64,000 nucleotides of DNA from Nageia nagi (taxonomy: Eukaryota; Pinophyta). This document shows, in pieces, positions 36,400 to 47,100 of the stretch; the stretch's first letter is position 1; each line of letters starts with the position of its first letter. Below the pieces are notes generated by a model. That model saw only the letters and a list, made by a program, of their open reading frames with translations, did no database searches and had not been told where the DNA came from. The stretch is from positions 91,016,001-91,080,000 of the forward strand of contig JBITNC010000001.1 in assembly GCA_050084985.1 (NCBI GenBank). The letters run 5' to 3'. Position numbers and translations under genes: made by a program.

Positions 36400-37002
36400 A
36401 ATGCAAATCATGAGAAGGGGAAGGTTTAGCCTAGCATTATTTTGACATTACTCACATTTTATAACATGCAACTCACAATCTTCAAGCATAGTAGGCCAAT
36501 AATAACCTAGTTTAAGAAATTTTTGATAAATATATTTACCATTAAATTGATCACCATATTTACCATCATGAGCTTAATGAAGCACCATTTCTATTTCATT
36601 CCTCATTAGGCATCTAAGTAGAGCACCATCAAAAGACCTATATAGTAAATCACTAATAATGATATGTTTTGCAACTAGTTTTTTAAGCCTAATTCTAGCA
36701 TTATGATCAAAATAAATAGAGACAATACCATTTTTAAGATAATTTAAAATAGCTTGATACCACTCACATGCATTAATACAGGTAGCTAAAAAATAATGAT
36801 CTTGAATAAACTTTTGAACATCACACTCAGAAGAAGATCTACCAATGTTTTTTATCATGAGGATGGTTTGTTCATCTTTTATGTTAATAGGCACAATGGA
36901 AGCAACACTAGCCATTCCATCAGAATACATGTTATTTTCTCTTCATATGTTTTCAATCTGATACTTAGAGAAATACAGGAGGAGATTTTCTACCATTTTC
37001 TT
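36400..37002 (-). pseudogene. pol: RNase H end, linker and integrase zinc finger of element 3
   Basis: Resumes left of the copia insertion. The 36930-36574 piece reads MYSDGMASVASIVPINIKDE, ACEWYQAILNYLKNG and IISDLLYRSFDGALLRCL, the linker before integrase. Then near 36510-36430 GYYWPTMLEDCELHVIKCE-x-C gives the CC half of the HHCC zinc finger. Coding runs to 36403 and is cut by the inserted element at 36396, resuming at 32576. Confidence 0.85.
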
Positions 37003-37007
37003 GTATG

Positions 37008-37500
37008 TGAAGGAACTAACACTATCAAGATAATTCCTAATCAACCAAGATCACATGAAAGCTCACAATTACATCTAACAAACTCACAAATCAATCTCAC
37101 AACACAAGATGTAAGTGGTTCCTCCAACTAGGAGTACATCCACTAACTAGATCTTTACTTCAATCATAAATACAACTCTCTTACAATCCTCCTAATCTCA
37201 ACTCCTACACTTCTATCCTATAGCCTAACTTTACTCCACAATTGGTGTGTGATCACAAAGAGTGAGCCTTCTATTTATAGGCCAAAATCCCTCTTTGGAT
37301 CACCCTTTTATCTAATGTACAAAAGCATGACATGCATATCTTTTTACCCAAGGGGTATGCTCATGACATGGAGTGTAGGATAGTTACATTATCATATTCA
37401 CTTAAATACTTAAGGTATCAAATGATACCTTTAAGTATTAGTGAAATTACATAGAATATTTAATACAAACCTTTACAATAATGCATTATACATTCCAATA
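37008..37500 (-). repeat. 3' LTR of the copia element
   Basis: 493 bp. On plus it begins TGAAGGAACTAACAC, and its far end has decayed from CCAACA to CCAATA. On minus a TATA box, CTATAAATAGAAGG, lies at about 37271-37284. It contains a 16-bp-arm hairpin at 37405-37439. Confidence 0.95.
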
Positions 37501-37511
37501 CTCCCCCTTAA
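37501..37511 (-). other. Polypurine tract of the copia element
   Basis: On minus TTAAGGGGGAG abuts the 3' LTR, the expected plus-strand primer. Confidence 0.8.
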
Positions 37512-38214
37512 TGCAATATTAGGATAGAGTGAGTAAAAGAGAAGAAGAAGAGAAAGTAAGAGAGTTCTCCTCCAAATAGATATAATGAAGATGAGAACTT
37601 TTTACATATTTGTGAAGTAAAAAAGATCTATTTTGAGATTCACTATTTTTCCAAACACAATCATTAACCATAATTGATTTCAATGTACATGAAGTAATCA
37701 TCCAACTGGAAGTCATGAAGAGTCTATAAGAGCCTGCATACTTGAGGTAAATAACCTGCAATCTTAAGGAACTTGCAAGTCATAAGCAGCTCAAATAATA
37801 AGATTAGTTAGATGCATCATATTCATATCAACATGGATAGATGAATCACACAAATGCCATCATGAACTGATCAATGGTGCACTATAAGTCATCACAAAGA
37901 TGCCATGCCAAAAACTTATAGTCACATGCTATATATAAAACATGTGTTGATTATCATTACAAAATAGAGCATGCACATACGAGTTCCTCATACATGGATA
38001 ACTAAATAGTGTTAGATTGACTAAAAATAGAGTATGCATATAAAATTTCCTCACATATGGATAACTAAATAGCACAAGATTGACCAATTTGTACAATAAG
38101 TTCTTCACACAAAGTGAACTTACCATGAAGGTGTACAATAAAATCAACACTATATAGTATAAAATCCTCCTACAGGTGAAGTTGTTATCACAAACATGAA
38201 TTCAACATAAGAAT

Positions 38215-38811
38215 TCAAAATTCACTCCCCCTTGAGGGCAACTTCACCAACCTGATAACATCCCTAAGCTTACATAACTGAGCTTTTGGGAGGGGCTTGG
38301 TGAATAAATCAACAAAGTTCAAGGTGGATGGACAATACTCCAGGTGTATGATGCCATCAAGAACATTCTCCCTAATAAAGTTGGCATGGATTTCCACATG
38401 TTTTTTTCTCTAATAGAACATAGAATTCTTAGCCAAAGAAATAGCTGATTTATTATCTAAAGAAATCAAAGATAAGCCACCTTGCTCATACCCAATTTCT
38501 TTTAGAAGATGCCTTAGCCAAATGGCTTCCTAGGTTGCAACAGATATGATATGGTATTCAACTTCTATGGTAGAAAGAGAAATAGTAGGCTACTTCTTGG
38601 AATCCCAAGAGATATCACCTAAACCAATGCTAAACACATACATAAAGGTTGACTTCATATCATCTCTATCTCTCCTATAGTCAAAATCTAAGAATATAGA
38701 GAGAATAAACAAGGGCAACTTGGAATACTTGAGAGCAAGATCTTTAGTCCCTGCAACATACCTCAAGATTTTTTTAACAGCATTAAGGTGCTCAACATAT
38801 GGTTTTTGCAT
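38215..38811 (-). pseudogene. pol: RNase H of the copia element
   Basis: The 38811-38590 piece reads KPYVEHLNAVKKILRYVAGT and DLALKYSK, then FLDFDYRRDRDDMKSTFMYV, the copia RT/RNase H junction. The 38397-38215 piece reads MEIHANFIRENVLDGIIHLE and FVDLFTKPLPKAQLCKLRD, the conserved end of copia Pol. Between them, stops interrupt the domain (38400-38590). The polypurine tract and 3' LTR follow about 700 bp later. Confidence 0.9.
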
Positions 38812-38879
38812 GAATTATGCCATCATATTCACTACAAAGGTAATATCTAGCTTCGATATAGTCAAATACAAAAGACTAC

Positions 38880-39867
38880 CAATTAATTACCTGTAAGCTA
38901 TAGCATTAGCTAACTAAGAGTTAGAGCTTAGAGAAATAGTAATTCCAGGAGAAATTGGGATCATAGCATATCTACACTCCTCCACTCCAAACTTCTACAA
39001 GATGTTTAATATATACTTAGAAACTGATGTAAGTACAATCCTTATATTAAAAACTTACATTTCAAGATAGTAGTGCAAAGACCAAGATCGATCATTTCAA
39101 ACATTGCCTTAAGTTTGGATATACACTCTTGAATGATTTCATCATTATTCCTAGTAATCAAAATATCATCCACATAAAGGAGAATCAATACCATATATTT
39201 TTGTTGATTGAGCACATATAGATCAAAGTCAAAAACACTTGAAGAATCCAATGTCTACAAAGTACTATTAAATCTTTATGTACCAGGATCTAGGTGCTTG
39301 TTTAAGTCCATATAATGACTTCTTTAGCTTGCACACAAAGGATTCTTTGCCTTCCATAATAAACCCTTCTAGTTGGTTCATGAAGTTTTCCACATCTAAT
39401 TCACCATTGAAAAATGCACTCTTGATGTCAAGTTGAAAAACTTTCCATGTTTGACCTACAAAAAGAGCAAGAATAACTCTCACAGTAGGCATCTTTTCCA
39501 TGGGAGCAAAGGTTTCTTCATAATCTACATCATATTTCTAAGCAAAACCTTTAGCTACTAACCTTGCCTTGTATTTCTCAATATCTCCATCTGAATTGAA
39601 CTTGACCTTGTAGATCCACTTATTACTAATCACATTCTTCTCATTGGGGTAAGGAACCAAGTTTCAAGTTTTATTTTTTATAAGCATCTCATACACCACT
39701 TTCATGACTTCCATCCAACACTCATGCTTAGAAGCTTCTTTGAAGGTTGAGGGCTCATGCTTATTGCCAATCTTGGCAATTAAAGATTTGTTCAAGGTCA
39801 TGCTCCTTGTTACCCTTTTATGTTGGAGAATTGTTTTTTGAGGTGACTTTTCTACATCAATATCCAA
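38880..39867 (-). pseudogene. pol: Reverse transcriptase of the copia element
   Basis: From 39867: RVTRSMTLNKSL and FKEASKHECWMEVMKVVYEM (start of RVT_2). From 39501: VRVILALFVGQTWKVFQLDI, KSAFFNGELDVENFMNQLEG and CKLKKSLYGLKQAPRSWYIK. From 39251: YMVLILLYVDDILITRNND, with the catalytic YVDD intact, and FEMIDLG. Motif order is complete but split among three frames by frameshifts and stops, for example near 39260. Unlike the gypsy RTs in the window, its catalytic box survives, in keeping with its younger age. Confidence 0.93.
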
Positions 39868-39869
39868 CT

Positions 39870-40900
39870 AGCTAGGAACAACTAAAGAGTCTTCTAGATC
39901 ATCAACATCTTCATTAAAAGTAAATTCATTAAGAAGTTCATTGAACTTTACATCCCTTGAAATAAACATTGCTTTATAGGTTGGAGAGTAGATTCTGTAG
40001 CCTCTATGCTGACTATCATAACCCATAAATATGCATTTTTTAGCTCTTTTGTCCAACTTCTTCCTTTTCTCAAAAATAATATAGGAGAATGCTTCACAAC
40101 CAAACACCCTAAGGTGAGAAATGTTAGGTTTTCTTCCTAACCATGCCTCAAAAGGAGTTTTACTCTAAACAACTTTTATGGGACACCTATTCAAGTTGTA
40201 AGTAGCAGTGCTCACAACTTCACCCCATAAGAATTTAGGAAGATTACAAAACATGCATCTAGCCATCTCCATAATTATTCTATTTTTCTTTTTAGCAACA
40301 TTGTTTTGCTAAGAAATGTAAGGAATCATAAATTATCTCTTGATTCCATACTTAGCACAATAGTCATTAAACTAATTATTATTATATTCACCTCCATTAT
40401 TTGATCTCAACATTTTAATTTTAAGGTTAGTTTGATTCTCAACAAGGGCCTTAAAAACCTTAAAACTCTTAAAGATTTGATCCTTATGCTCAATTAGATA
40501 CCCAAAGGTCATCCTACTAAATTCATTAATGAAGGTCAATATGTAAGATGCTCCTCCAAGCAACTTAATCTGAAACTGACCCATCAAATCTAAATGTACA
40601 AGTTGAAGAGGTTGAGATGCTCTTATTACCTTATCTTTTTCAAACTTTTATCTATGCATCTTGCCAAGAATGCACTTCTTGCATAGACCAACTAAAGAAG
40701 AAATTAAAGGCAAACCTTTCACAAGTTCTTGGTCTTTCATAACTTGAATACTCTTATGGTTAAGATGCCCTAAAATATGGTGGCAAAGATTACTTTTAGA
40801 ACACACATTAAAAGTAAAACACATCTTTGATGGAACTTGATTCACAATGTAGAGGTTATCTTTCACAAATCCTTTAACCAAAGTGGCAATTCTTTTCTTA
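39870..40900 (-). pseudogene. pol: Integrase of the copia element
   Basis: The 40881-40648 piece is the GAG-pre-integrase/zinc region (HHILGHLNHKSIQVMK, LCKKCILGKMHR). The 40587-40372 piece is the core (GASYILTFINEFSRM, LKIKMLRSNNGGEYNN): FIDDFSR has become FINEFSR and LRSDNGGEY has become LRSNNGGEY, so a catalytic Asp is lost. The 40107-39868 piece reads MFGCEAFSYIIFEKRKKLD, KKCIFMGYDSQHRGYRIY and FISRDVKFNE, the copia integrase C-terminal block. Frameshifts separate the pieces. It would insert the element's cDNA. Confidence 0.93.
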
Positions 40901-41174
40901 ATGCACCAGGATTGAGAGTCAAACTCAAAAGAGTACCATTTTTTAGCAACTTAGATTATGAAGAGAATGTTCATCCTTAACTTAAGAACATAGAGAACAT
41001 TTTCAAGAACCTTTTTGTGAATTAGCACACTCTCAATTCCCTAGACTTCAAGGGTGGAGTTATCACCTATCACAACTGCATCCTTTTTATACTTGTGAAA
41101 GTTCTCAAACTTTTTTTTTCAAAGCATAGGTGATTAGTGCAACTAGAGTCAACAATCCATTCAGATGAAAAAGT

Positions 41175-42180
41175 TCAAGATAAGGAGTAGAGCGTTGTAG
41201 TAAAATTAGCATGAATATTTTTCTTTGCTTTGTAGTTCTTTACATTTTCATTGTGTTTATTCTTTTCCTCTCTTTTCTTTTTGTAGCAATCAATTTCTTT
41301 GTGACCTTGAATTCCATAATAGTCATAATTACCATCAAACTTTTCCTTAGGAGAAGGAGTGTTTCTTTTTCTATCTCTTTTCTTGAAATGATTGTTGTTA
41401 CCATTGTTTTTACTATTGTGGTTGTTATTTTTGTTGTTCTTATTGTTGTTGTATCCATTTCCTCTTTTCTCAAACCTTTTGGAGGAAGAAGGATAAGATT
41501 TCTTTTGATGGTTGAACTTCTTCTTGAAAAGAGTTTTGGTTTCTCCAAGAGCAATGTTATTATCCTTAGGAAAAGAAATCAACCCTTTATTGTTAAGGGT
41601 TTCCTCATGCTTTAAAAGGTGCCTTGAAAGGTTCTCAAAGGAGAAGACTCCTTTTTCATTATCAAGCCTTATTTCCATAACCATCATAAAATTTTCAAAC
41701 TTTGAAGAAAAGCTTTGAAGAATGATGAAGACCATGAACTCATCATTGATCCAATTGCACCCACAAGCAACAAGTTGGGTCCTTAGATCAATGATTTTGT
41801 TCAAGTAGATAGCCACATTTTTATCTTCCCTTTGATGAGATTGAAGCAACTTTTAGAAAATGGTAAACCTTCTTAAAAATTTGAACCAAGGTATATTTAT
41901 TTAAACTTATCCCATGCTTCCTTTACTAAAGTTGAAGAGGAAATCATGAGAAGCACATCATCTGAAACTACATGATAAATCATGGAGGTTGCCAACTTAT
42001 TCTTTGTGTTGTAAGCCTCTAGTACCTTCTCATCTATAGGAGGAACAAGGTTCTCATTCACTATTTACCAAAGCTTTCTTGCCTGTAAATCAGCTCTCAT
42101 CTATGGTTTTCAAATCCCATAGTTAGAACCATTAAGAATATGTTTGGGTAAAAAGGATTCTCCTATTTGCTACATAAGAA
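41175..42180 (-). pseudogene. gag: gag of the copia element
   Basis: Broken frames at 42150-41880 read LNGSNYGI, MRADLQARKLW, IVNENLVPPIDEKVLEAYNT and LATSMIYHVVSDDVLLMI, the copia gag (UBN2/DUF4219-type) pattern. The 41849-41175 frame continues with LQSHQREDKNVAIYLNKIID, an Asn/Lys-rich linker and the knuckle YYGIQGHKEIDCYKK. In that knuckle the first two zinc-binding Cys are Tyr, so only His and the last Cys remain. It would package RNA in the particle. The Asn run comes from an (AAC/AAT) repeat. Upstream stops and the damaged knuckle show loss of function. Confidence 0.9.
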
Positions 42181-43031
42181 TGTGAAATAATAAGCATGTT
42201 ATTTAAATAAAAAATATTAAATGTATATTTTTAACCAAATAAATAATACATATTATATTTAACATTAAATACATGTTTGATTTGATTTCACAAGTGCAAA
42301 TATTTTACAATTTAAATAATAACCCATGTACCCAAATACATTTCTCATCTCAAGATTGTAGATGTAAAGTGATATTGTTGAGGCTTATTTTCTTGCCTAA
42401 AATTAGGCTTTCACCTAGATGCCCACATAAGAGGAGCCTAAGTCCTACCAATCCTCAACCAGTTCCCCTTGGGTAGCAATATACTCTTATGAAGATAAGT
42501 ATTAGCTATTTTCCAAGGTTTTGATATTTATTGGATCAACCAAATTATTAATCTTGATTAGGTTTCAATTTGTCCTTTTAGGTTATCAAGATAATCCTTG
42601 AATGGATATGTAGATATATGGTATCACTACACACATACCTATCCACCTATTGGAGTTAAATCCAAACCAATAGAGAACTTAAGGGTAATTAAGAAGTACA
42701 AATTTTTCACCACTTGGATCATCAAACTTAAAGGCTCCAATCCATCTGTCCTCACCTCATGGCTCCCCAAACAAGTCAAGTTATGGAATGTACATGCAAA
42801 TGTGTTCATTTTAGGAGGTTGCTAATATCAATGTTTGCATTTTTATTTGCATAAGTAAATAAATCAAAGTACGAAACATAAAATAAAAGAGCATAAGTAA
42901 AACATCATCCATTCAATTTGAAACCTAAGTGTCCAATGGGTTTTGTTTACCAACCCCTAAAGGATATCTTTACATCATCACTTTATTTAGCACAAGTCCA
43001 TTCCATACTTTGCATAAGGATAAATACTCAA

Positions 43032-43462
43032 CATGCATTCTTAATTCATAAGCATGCATCTTAAAAATATCAATTCCTAAGCATTAACTTAAAAAAAATG
43101 AGTCTTTGAGCATGTATTAAAAAATTAAGTTTTAAGCATTAAAAAATGCATTATTCACATAGCTTTAAAAAATTTAAGTAAGCATGCATCATTCCAATAA
43201 ATTAAGTAAGAAGCATGCACTATTTAACTTAAGGATTAAGTAGGAAGCATGCATCAATCCATAACTTAAAAAATTAAGTAAGCATGCATTATAACTTAAA
43301 AATTAAGTACTAAGCATGCATTTAACTTAAAAATTAAGTACTAGGCATGCATTTATTATTTTTAATAAATAAGTATTAAGCATAAGTACTAATCTTAAGT
43401 ATGCATCATTTAAAAGTTAAGTATTGATCGTGTACCATTAACTTAAAATATTTAAGCATGCA
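43032..43462. repeat. Array of CATGCA (RY-type) motifs in the copia leader
   Basis: CATGCA begins at 43032, 43053, 43183, 43214, 43248, 43283, 43315, 43346 and 43457, usually inside AAGCATGCAT. Six copies from 43183 to 43346 are spaced 31-35 bp, separated by ACTTAAAAATTAAGTA-like words. The array is a decayed tandem repeat of about 32 bp with two self-complementary parts. CATGCA is the RY motif bound by plant B3 transcription factors; a regulatory role here is only inference. Confidence 0.85.
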
Positions 43463-44002
43463 ATATGTAGATAGATATTTTAAGTAAAGTTTATACAAAC
43501 TCCCCCTCTTTTACTTAAAAAGATCTCTTTAATGTTAATACCAACAAAGTAATACTTATTGCATGCTTATATATTTCTAAAATTATTCGATTTTAAGACA
43601 TAAATGTTTCATAATTACTTAACTTTACCTTTCAAAGTTTAAGTCTAAAAAAATGAGTGAGAAATTAAATTATTTACTTCAAAGAGTTAACTTTCTCTAT
43701 TTAAGCAAGTAAGCAATTAATAGGCCATTAAGTTCTTACTAATACTTAGGAGAAAAAGTCAAATATAATTAATGCAATTTTATCCAAGCACTCCAAGTAA
43801 TTCTTAAAGAATACTCTAAGTTAGATTTTAGGTAAAATTGAGTGTTATGGAAGAAAAAATAAATGCTCCTAAAAAATGATGATGACCTCCCTTCCCTCTT
43901 ACCAAGAAGTATACATTGCTTTTTGTGTGCATTTAGGAATATGCAAGTAGTCAACAAAAATTAAATGCATAAAGAAAGAAAGAAAAAAGGAAACCTCCAA
44001 TT

Positions 44003-44350
44003 TTATTCTAAAGTGATAAGGAGGGAAACTTCAAGGAGAAGATGAAGAGAGGGAGGAGAAGAAGGTCGATGTAGAGGAGAGCTGCTAGTTTGGAGGGCCA
44101 CAACAAAGGAGTGATAGAAGGTAGAGGGCCTACAAAGGTCACAATAGAGAGGCAAGCAATGGCCGCCAAGGTAGCAGTAGGTTGTGTTGGGCAAGGGGCA
44201 TCACCATGGTAGTTGGAGGTCACAAAGGAAGTGAGGGGGGTGGCTACAAGGGTGACAAAAGGCCACGAGGTGGCAGGGGATGCTAGGGTAGTAGGAGGTC
44301 ATGTTTGATAAGGGGTAGCTAACATGTAGAAGGCCATGAGGCAAAAGGTG
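44003..44350 (-). other. GC-rich island with short ORF in the copia leader
   Basis: About 330 bp near 50% GC in surroundings near 30%. The plus strand is purine-rich with GGAGGTCA-like and GGCCA-like words recurring (near 44094, 44213, 44261, 44308). The minus strand has two overlapping open frames of 63-71 codons starting near 44223 and 44194, rich in Pro, Leu, Ser and Ala; neither resembles a known protein. It could be captured host sequence or a leader ORF. No firm evidence of coding. Confidence 0.4.
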
Positions 44351-45042
44351 TAGCAGATGCTATTTTTTTGGTATAATTTAATTTTTTATTTTTTTAGTAA
44401 TATGAGGGCAGCACAAAATATAGTTTTGTAAAAAATCTTTTCTATAATTATGTATATTAACCCTTAAAAAATAACCTTTTAATATAAAAGCTTATAGAAC
44501 TTAGTGAGCAATTTTAAAAATTACAAGTAACAAAATAAAAGATTAGTATAAATAATTGAATTAACTAGCATTTAGCATTGAATAGGTTATTGTTAATATT
44601 ACACAAATTTGTATATTAACCTTTTATAAAATAGCAATTTGGAAAAAAATTACAAGTAACTAAGGAGTTAGTAAAAAAACATGCTAGTCATATTTTGCTT
44701 AAAAATGGACTAACACATAACAAATAATATGTTAGTAGCAAAATGCAATTTTTATATACTAATCTCAATTAACAATATGCTTAATAGAGGTTGGTATAAA
44801 AGATAAATACATCATATTACTATTTTTAGCCAAGTTTTGCAAAAAAAAAAAAACCAACATATGACTCAAAATATGTTAGTATTATTAGAAAAATAAGTCA
44901 AAAATCAAAAATTGAAGGAGATTATATGAAGGAGGTTATACCTTCTCTTGAATTTACCTCACAATGAAGAGTAGGTTTAAGAATGAAGACCTCCAAATTG
45001 AAGATGAGTCTCCAAACCAAGGATGTGAAGAGGAGCCTCCAA

Positions 45043-45060
45043 GAAGCTCTGATATGAAAT
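45043..45060 (-). other. Met-tRNA-type primer binding site of the copia element
   Basis: On minus, directly after the LTR, TTTCATATCAGAGCTTC contains TATCAGAGC, the core of the initiator-Met primer site used by most plant copia elements. The leading TGG is degraded. Confidence 0.8.
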
Positions 45061-45554
45061 TGAAGGAACTAACACTATTAAGATAATTCCTAATCAACCA
45101 AGATCACATGAAAGCTCACAATTACATCTAACAAACTTACAAAGCAATCTCACAACAGAAGATGTAAGTGGTTCCTCCAATTAGGAGTACATCCACTAAC
45201 TAGATCTTTACTTCAATCACCAATACAACTCTCTTACAATCCTTCTAATCTCAACTCCTACACTTCTATCCTATAGAATAACTTTACTCCACAATTTGTG
45301 TGTGATCACAAAGAGGGAGCCTTCTATTTATAGGCCAAAATCCCTCTTTGGATCACCCTTTTATCTAATGTACAAAAGCATAACATGCACATCCTTTTAC
45401 CCAAGGGGCATGCTCATGACATGGAGTGTAGGACAAGTTACATTATCATATTCACTTAAATACTTAAGGTATCAAATGATACCCTTAAGTATTAGTGAAC
45501 TTACATAGAAGATTTAATACAAACCTTTACAATAATACATTATACATTCCAACA
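45061..45554 (-). repeat. 5' LTR of the copia element
   Basis: 494 bp, minus start TGTTGGAATGTATAATG at 45554. Same hairpin (45459-45493) and TATA box as the partner. The LTR at 57587 belongs to a related family (TGTTGGAATGTGTAATAC). Confidence 0.95.
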
Positions 45555-45559
45555 GTATG

Positions 45560-46450
45560 GTTGTAACTTTGGATCCTTGGTATTGTAGATGTTGGATACT
45601 TGCTTTATTATTAATTGAGAATCACCAAATATCCTTATATTTTTCACCTTAATAATTATTTCAACCTTCAAACCTAATATAAGAACCTCATATTATACCA
45701 TGTTGTTAGTGCAATCGAAACTTAAATGATAAGACATAAGGATAACATCACCATGAGGGTTGATGAGGATAATTCCTGATCTAGCTTTATGAATGCACTT
45801 CAAACTATCAAACTACAACATCCACTCATAATGTTCTATGAAGCCAACAAAAACTTCAATAAAATAAGGTTCTTCATCCCAATGGATGCACTAAATTCCA
45901 ATAGCGATGCTAGCACTAAAACTGGTCTGGCACTCCACTTCATCTAAAAACTCTTTATGTGTTTGTTATACTCTATTTCATGGATGGTTGGTGATGAATT
46001 CTACTATAGTTTGTCATTTAATTTATTTTTAAGTGATAAATACCAAACTGAATTCTTGAATAAACATCATTCATTTGACAACTCTTCCAAACAAGTAGGA
46101 TTTGGACATGAGATATATGAGTGGATCAGCTTGAGCTATGGCATATGTTATGTTTCCAAACATGTAGTGCCTTAACTTCTCTATTGAGAAGACTATTAAA
46201 AAGCACATATTTTATATTTAAGTATACCTTATCTCATAATTAATCAAAGTCTTATTTATGTAATAAATTACTCTCTCCTTATTTTTTTCATCTTTCTGAA
46301 CCAACATTGCCCCTAAGGCATTCATGGTTGCTAAAACATAAAGTAACAAACTCTATTCTAAATCATAAGGGGCTAATATTGGAGGATTAGTGAGATATAT
46401 TTTGATTTTATCCAAAGATTTTTGAAACTTGTCATCCTAAATGAATTTCT
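45560..46450 (-). pseudogene. pol: RNase H of element 3, upstream part
   Basis: Follows RT in the same direction. Just before the copia insertion the frame reads VKNIRIFGDSQLIIKQVSNI then YNTKDPKLQPY, the GDSQLVINQV block of gypsy RNase H. The reading stops at the GTATG target site (45555-45559) and resumes at 37002. Several stops are present upstream. Confidence 0.82.
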
Positions 46451-46499
46451 CACCCTTATTCAATAAGTGAGAAAAAATAGCCATCATATCTATTAGCTG

Positions 46500-47100
46500 A
46501 GCAATGAACCTTCTAACTGCTTATATTTTTTTGGAAAGGATTTTCAAGCCTTTCAAATTTTTTGGATGTGGTAGATCAACAATAGATGTAACTTTCTTAG
46601 GATCCACCTCAATGCCTCTTTGTGATACAATAAAACCAAGCAATTTATCTGACGATACCCCAAATGCACATTTTTGACATTTTAGCTTCAAGTTGTATTC
46701 TCTCATTCTTTAAAAAACATTCCTCAAATCTAAAATGTGATCATCTTTATATGTAGATTTTGCTAAAATATCATTAACATATACCTTAATAAATTCATAA
46801 ATCATATCATGGAACATGATCACCATAGCTCTCTGATAAGTTGCACCTACATTCTTTAAAACAAACAGAATTTCTACCCAACAAAATGTGCCCCAAGGAG
46901 TGAAAAAGGTTGTCTTATGTTGGTCCTCCTTGTTGATCCTTATTTGATTGTAGCAAGAAAAAATATCCATGAAAGATAAAATTTCATGGACTAATTTTGA
47001 ATCTATAATCATATCAATGTTAGGCAAAGGAAAGGCATCTTTGGACATGCCTTGTTGATATCTTTAAAATTTGTGCAACATTATATTTCACCATTAGGCT
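46500..47100 (-). pseudogene. pol: Reverse transcriptase of element 3
   Basis: The 47048-46710 piece reads SKDAFPLPNIDMIIDS, LSFMDIFSCYNQIRINKEDQ, KTTFFTPWGTFCWVEILF, LKNVGATYQRAMVIMFHDM and YEFIKVYVNDILAKS: RT palm motifs in order. The catalytic YVDD is YVND, so the first of the paired Asp residues is lost. The 46706-46521 piece continues with KCAFGVSSDKLLGFIVSQRG and GIEVDPKKVTSIVDLPHPKN, the RT thumb/connection. A frameshift lies between them at about 46708. Decayed RT N-terminal sequence extends right to about 47400. Confidence 0.92.

Larger units (their letters stand above)
42181..45042 (-). repeat. Long leader of the copia element
   Basis: About 2.9 kb between primer site and gag, long for a copia element. 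It contains the CATGCA array (43032-43462), a GC-rich island (44023-44350) and otherwise AT-rich sequence. The start, GCTTCTTGGAGGCTCCTCTTC on minus, resembles the segment after the primer site at 58153, so the family shares it. The open frames on both strands (42273-42476, 42598-42825, 43769-43957) have no recognisable content. Confidence 0.65.
37008..45554 (-). mobile_element. Ty1/copia retrotransposon inserted in the RNase H of element 3
   Basis: Complete 8.5-kb element with LTRs 37008-37500 and 45061-45554 and a perfect GTATG target-site duplication (37003-37007 and 45555-45559). A Met-tRNA-type primer site follows the 5' LTR, and a purine tract precedes the 3' LTR. Coding runs right to left: gag (about 42180-41175), integrase (40900-39870), RT (39870-38900), RNase H (38811-38215). 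Integrase before RT defines copia. The leader is unusually long (about 2.9 kb), with a CATGCA array and a GC-rich island. LTRs differ at about 22 of 494 positions by hand count (about 4.5%). Frameshifts and stops inactivate it. Confidence 0.96.

Noticed and set aside
41211-41615. 134-codon plus-strand ORF
   Set aside because: Antisense of the Asn/Lys-rich copia gag; its Val/Ile/Phe-rich content comes from the AAC/AAT repeat.
43032-43462. CRISPR-like array
   Set aside because: The repeats are short, diverged and lack unique spacers of even length, they sit inside a eukaryotic retrotransposon leader, and CRISPR arrays are not expected in plant nuclear DNA.
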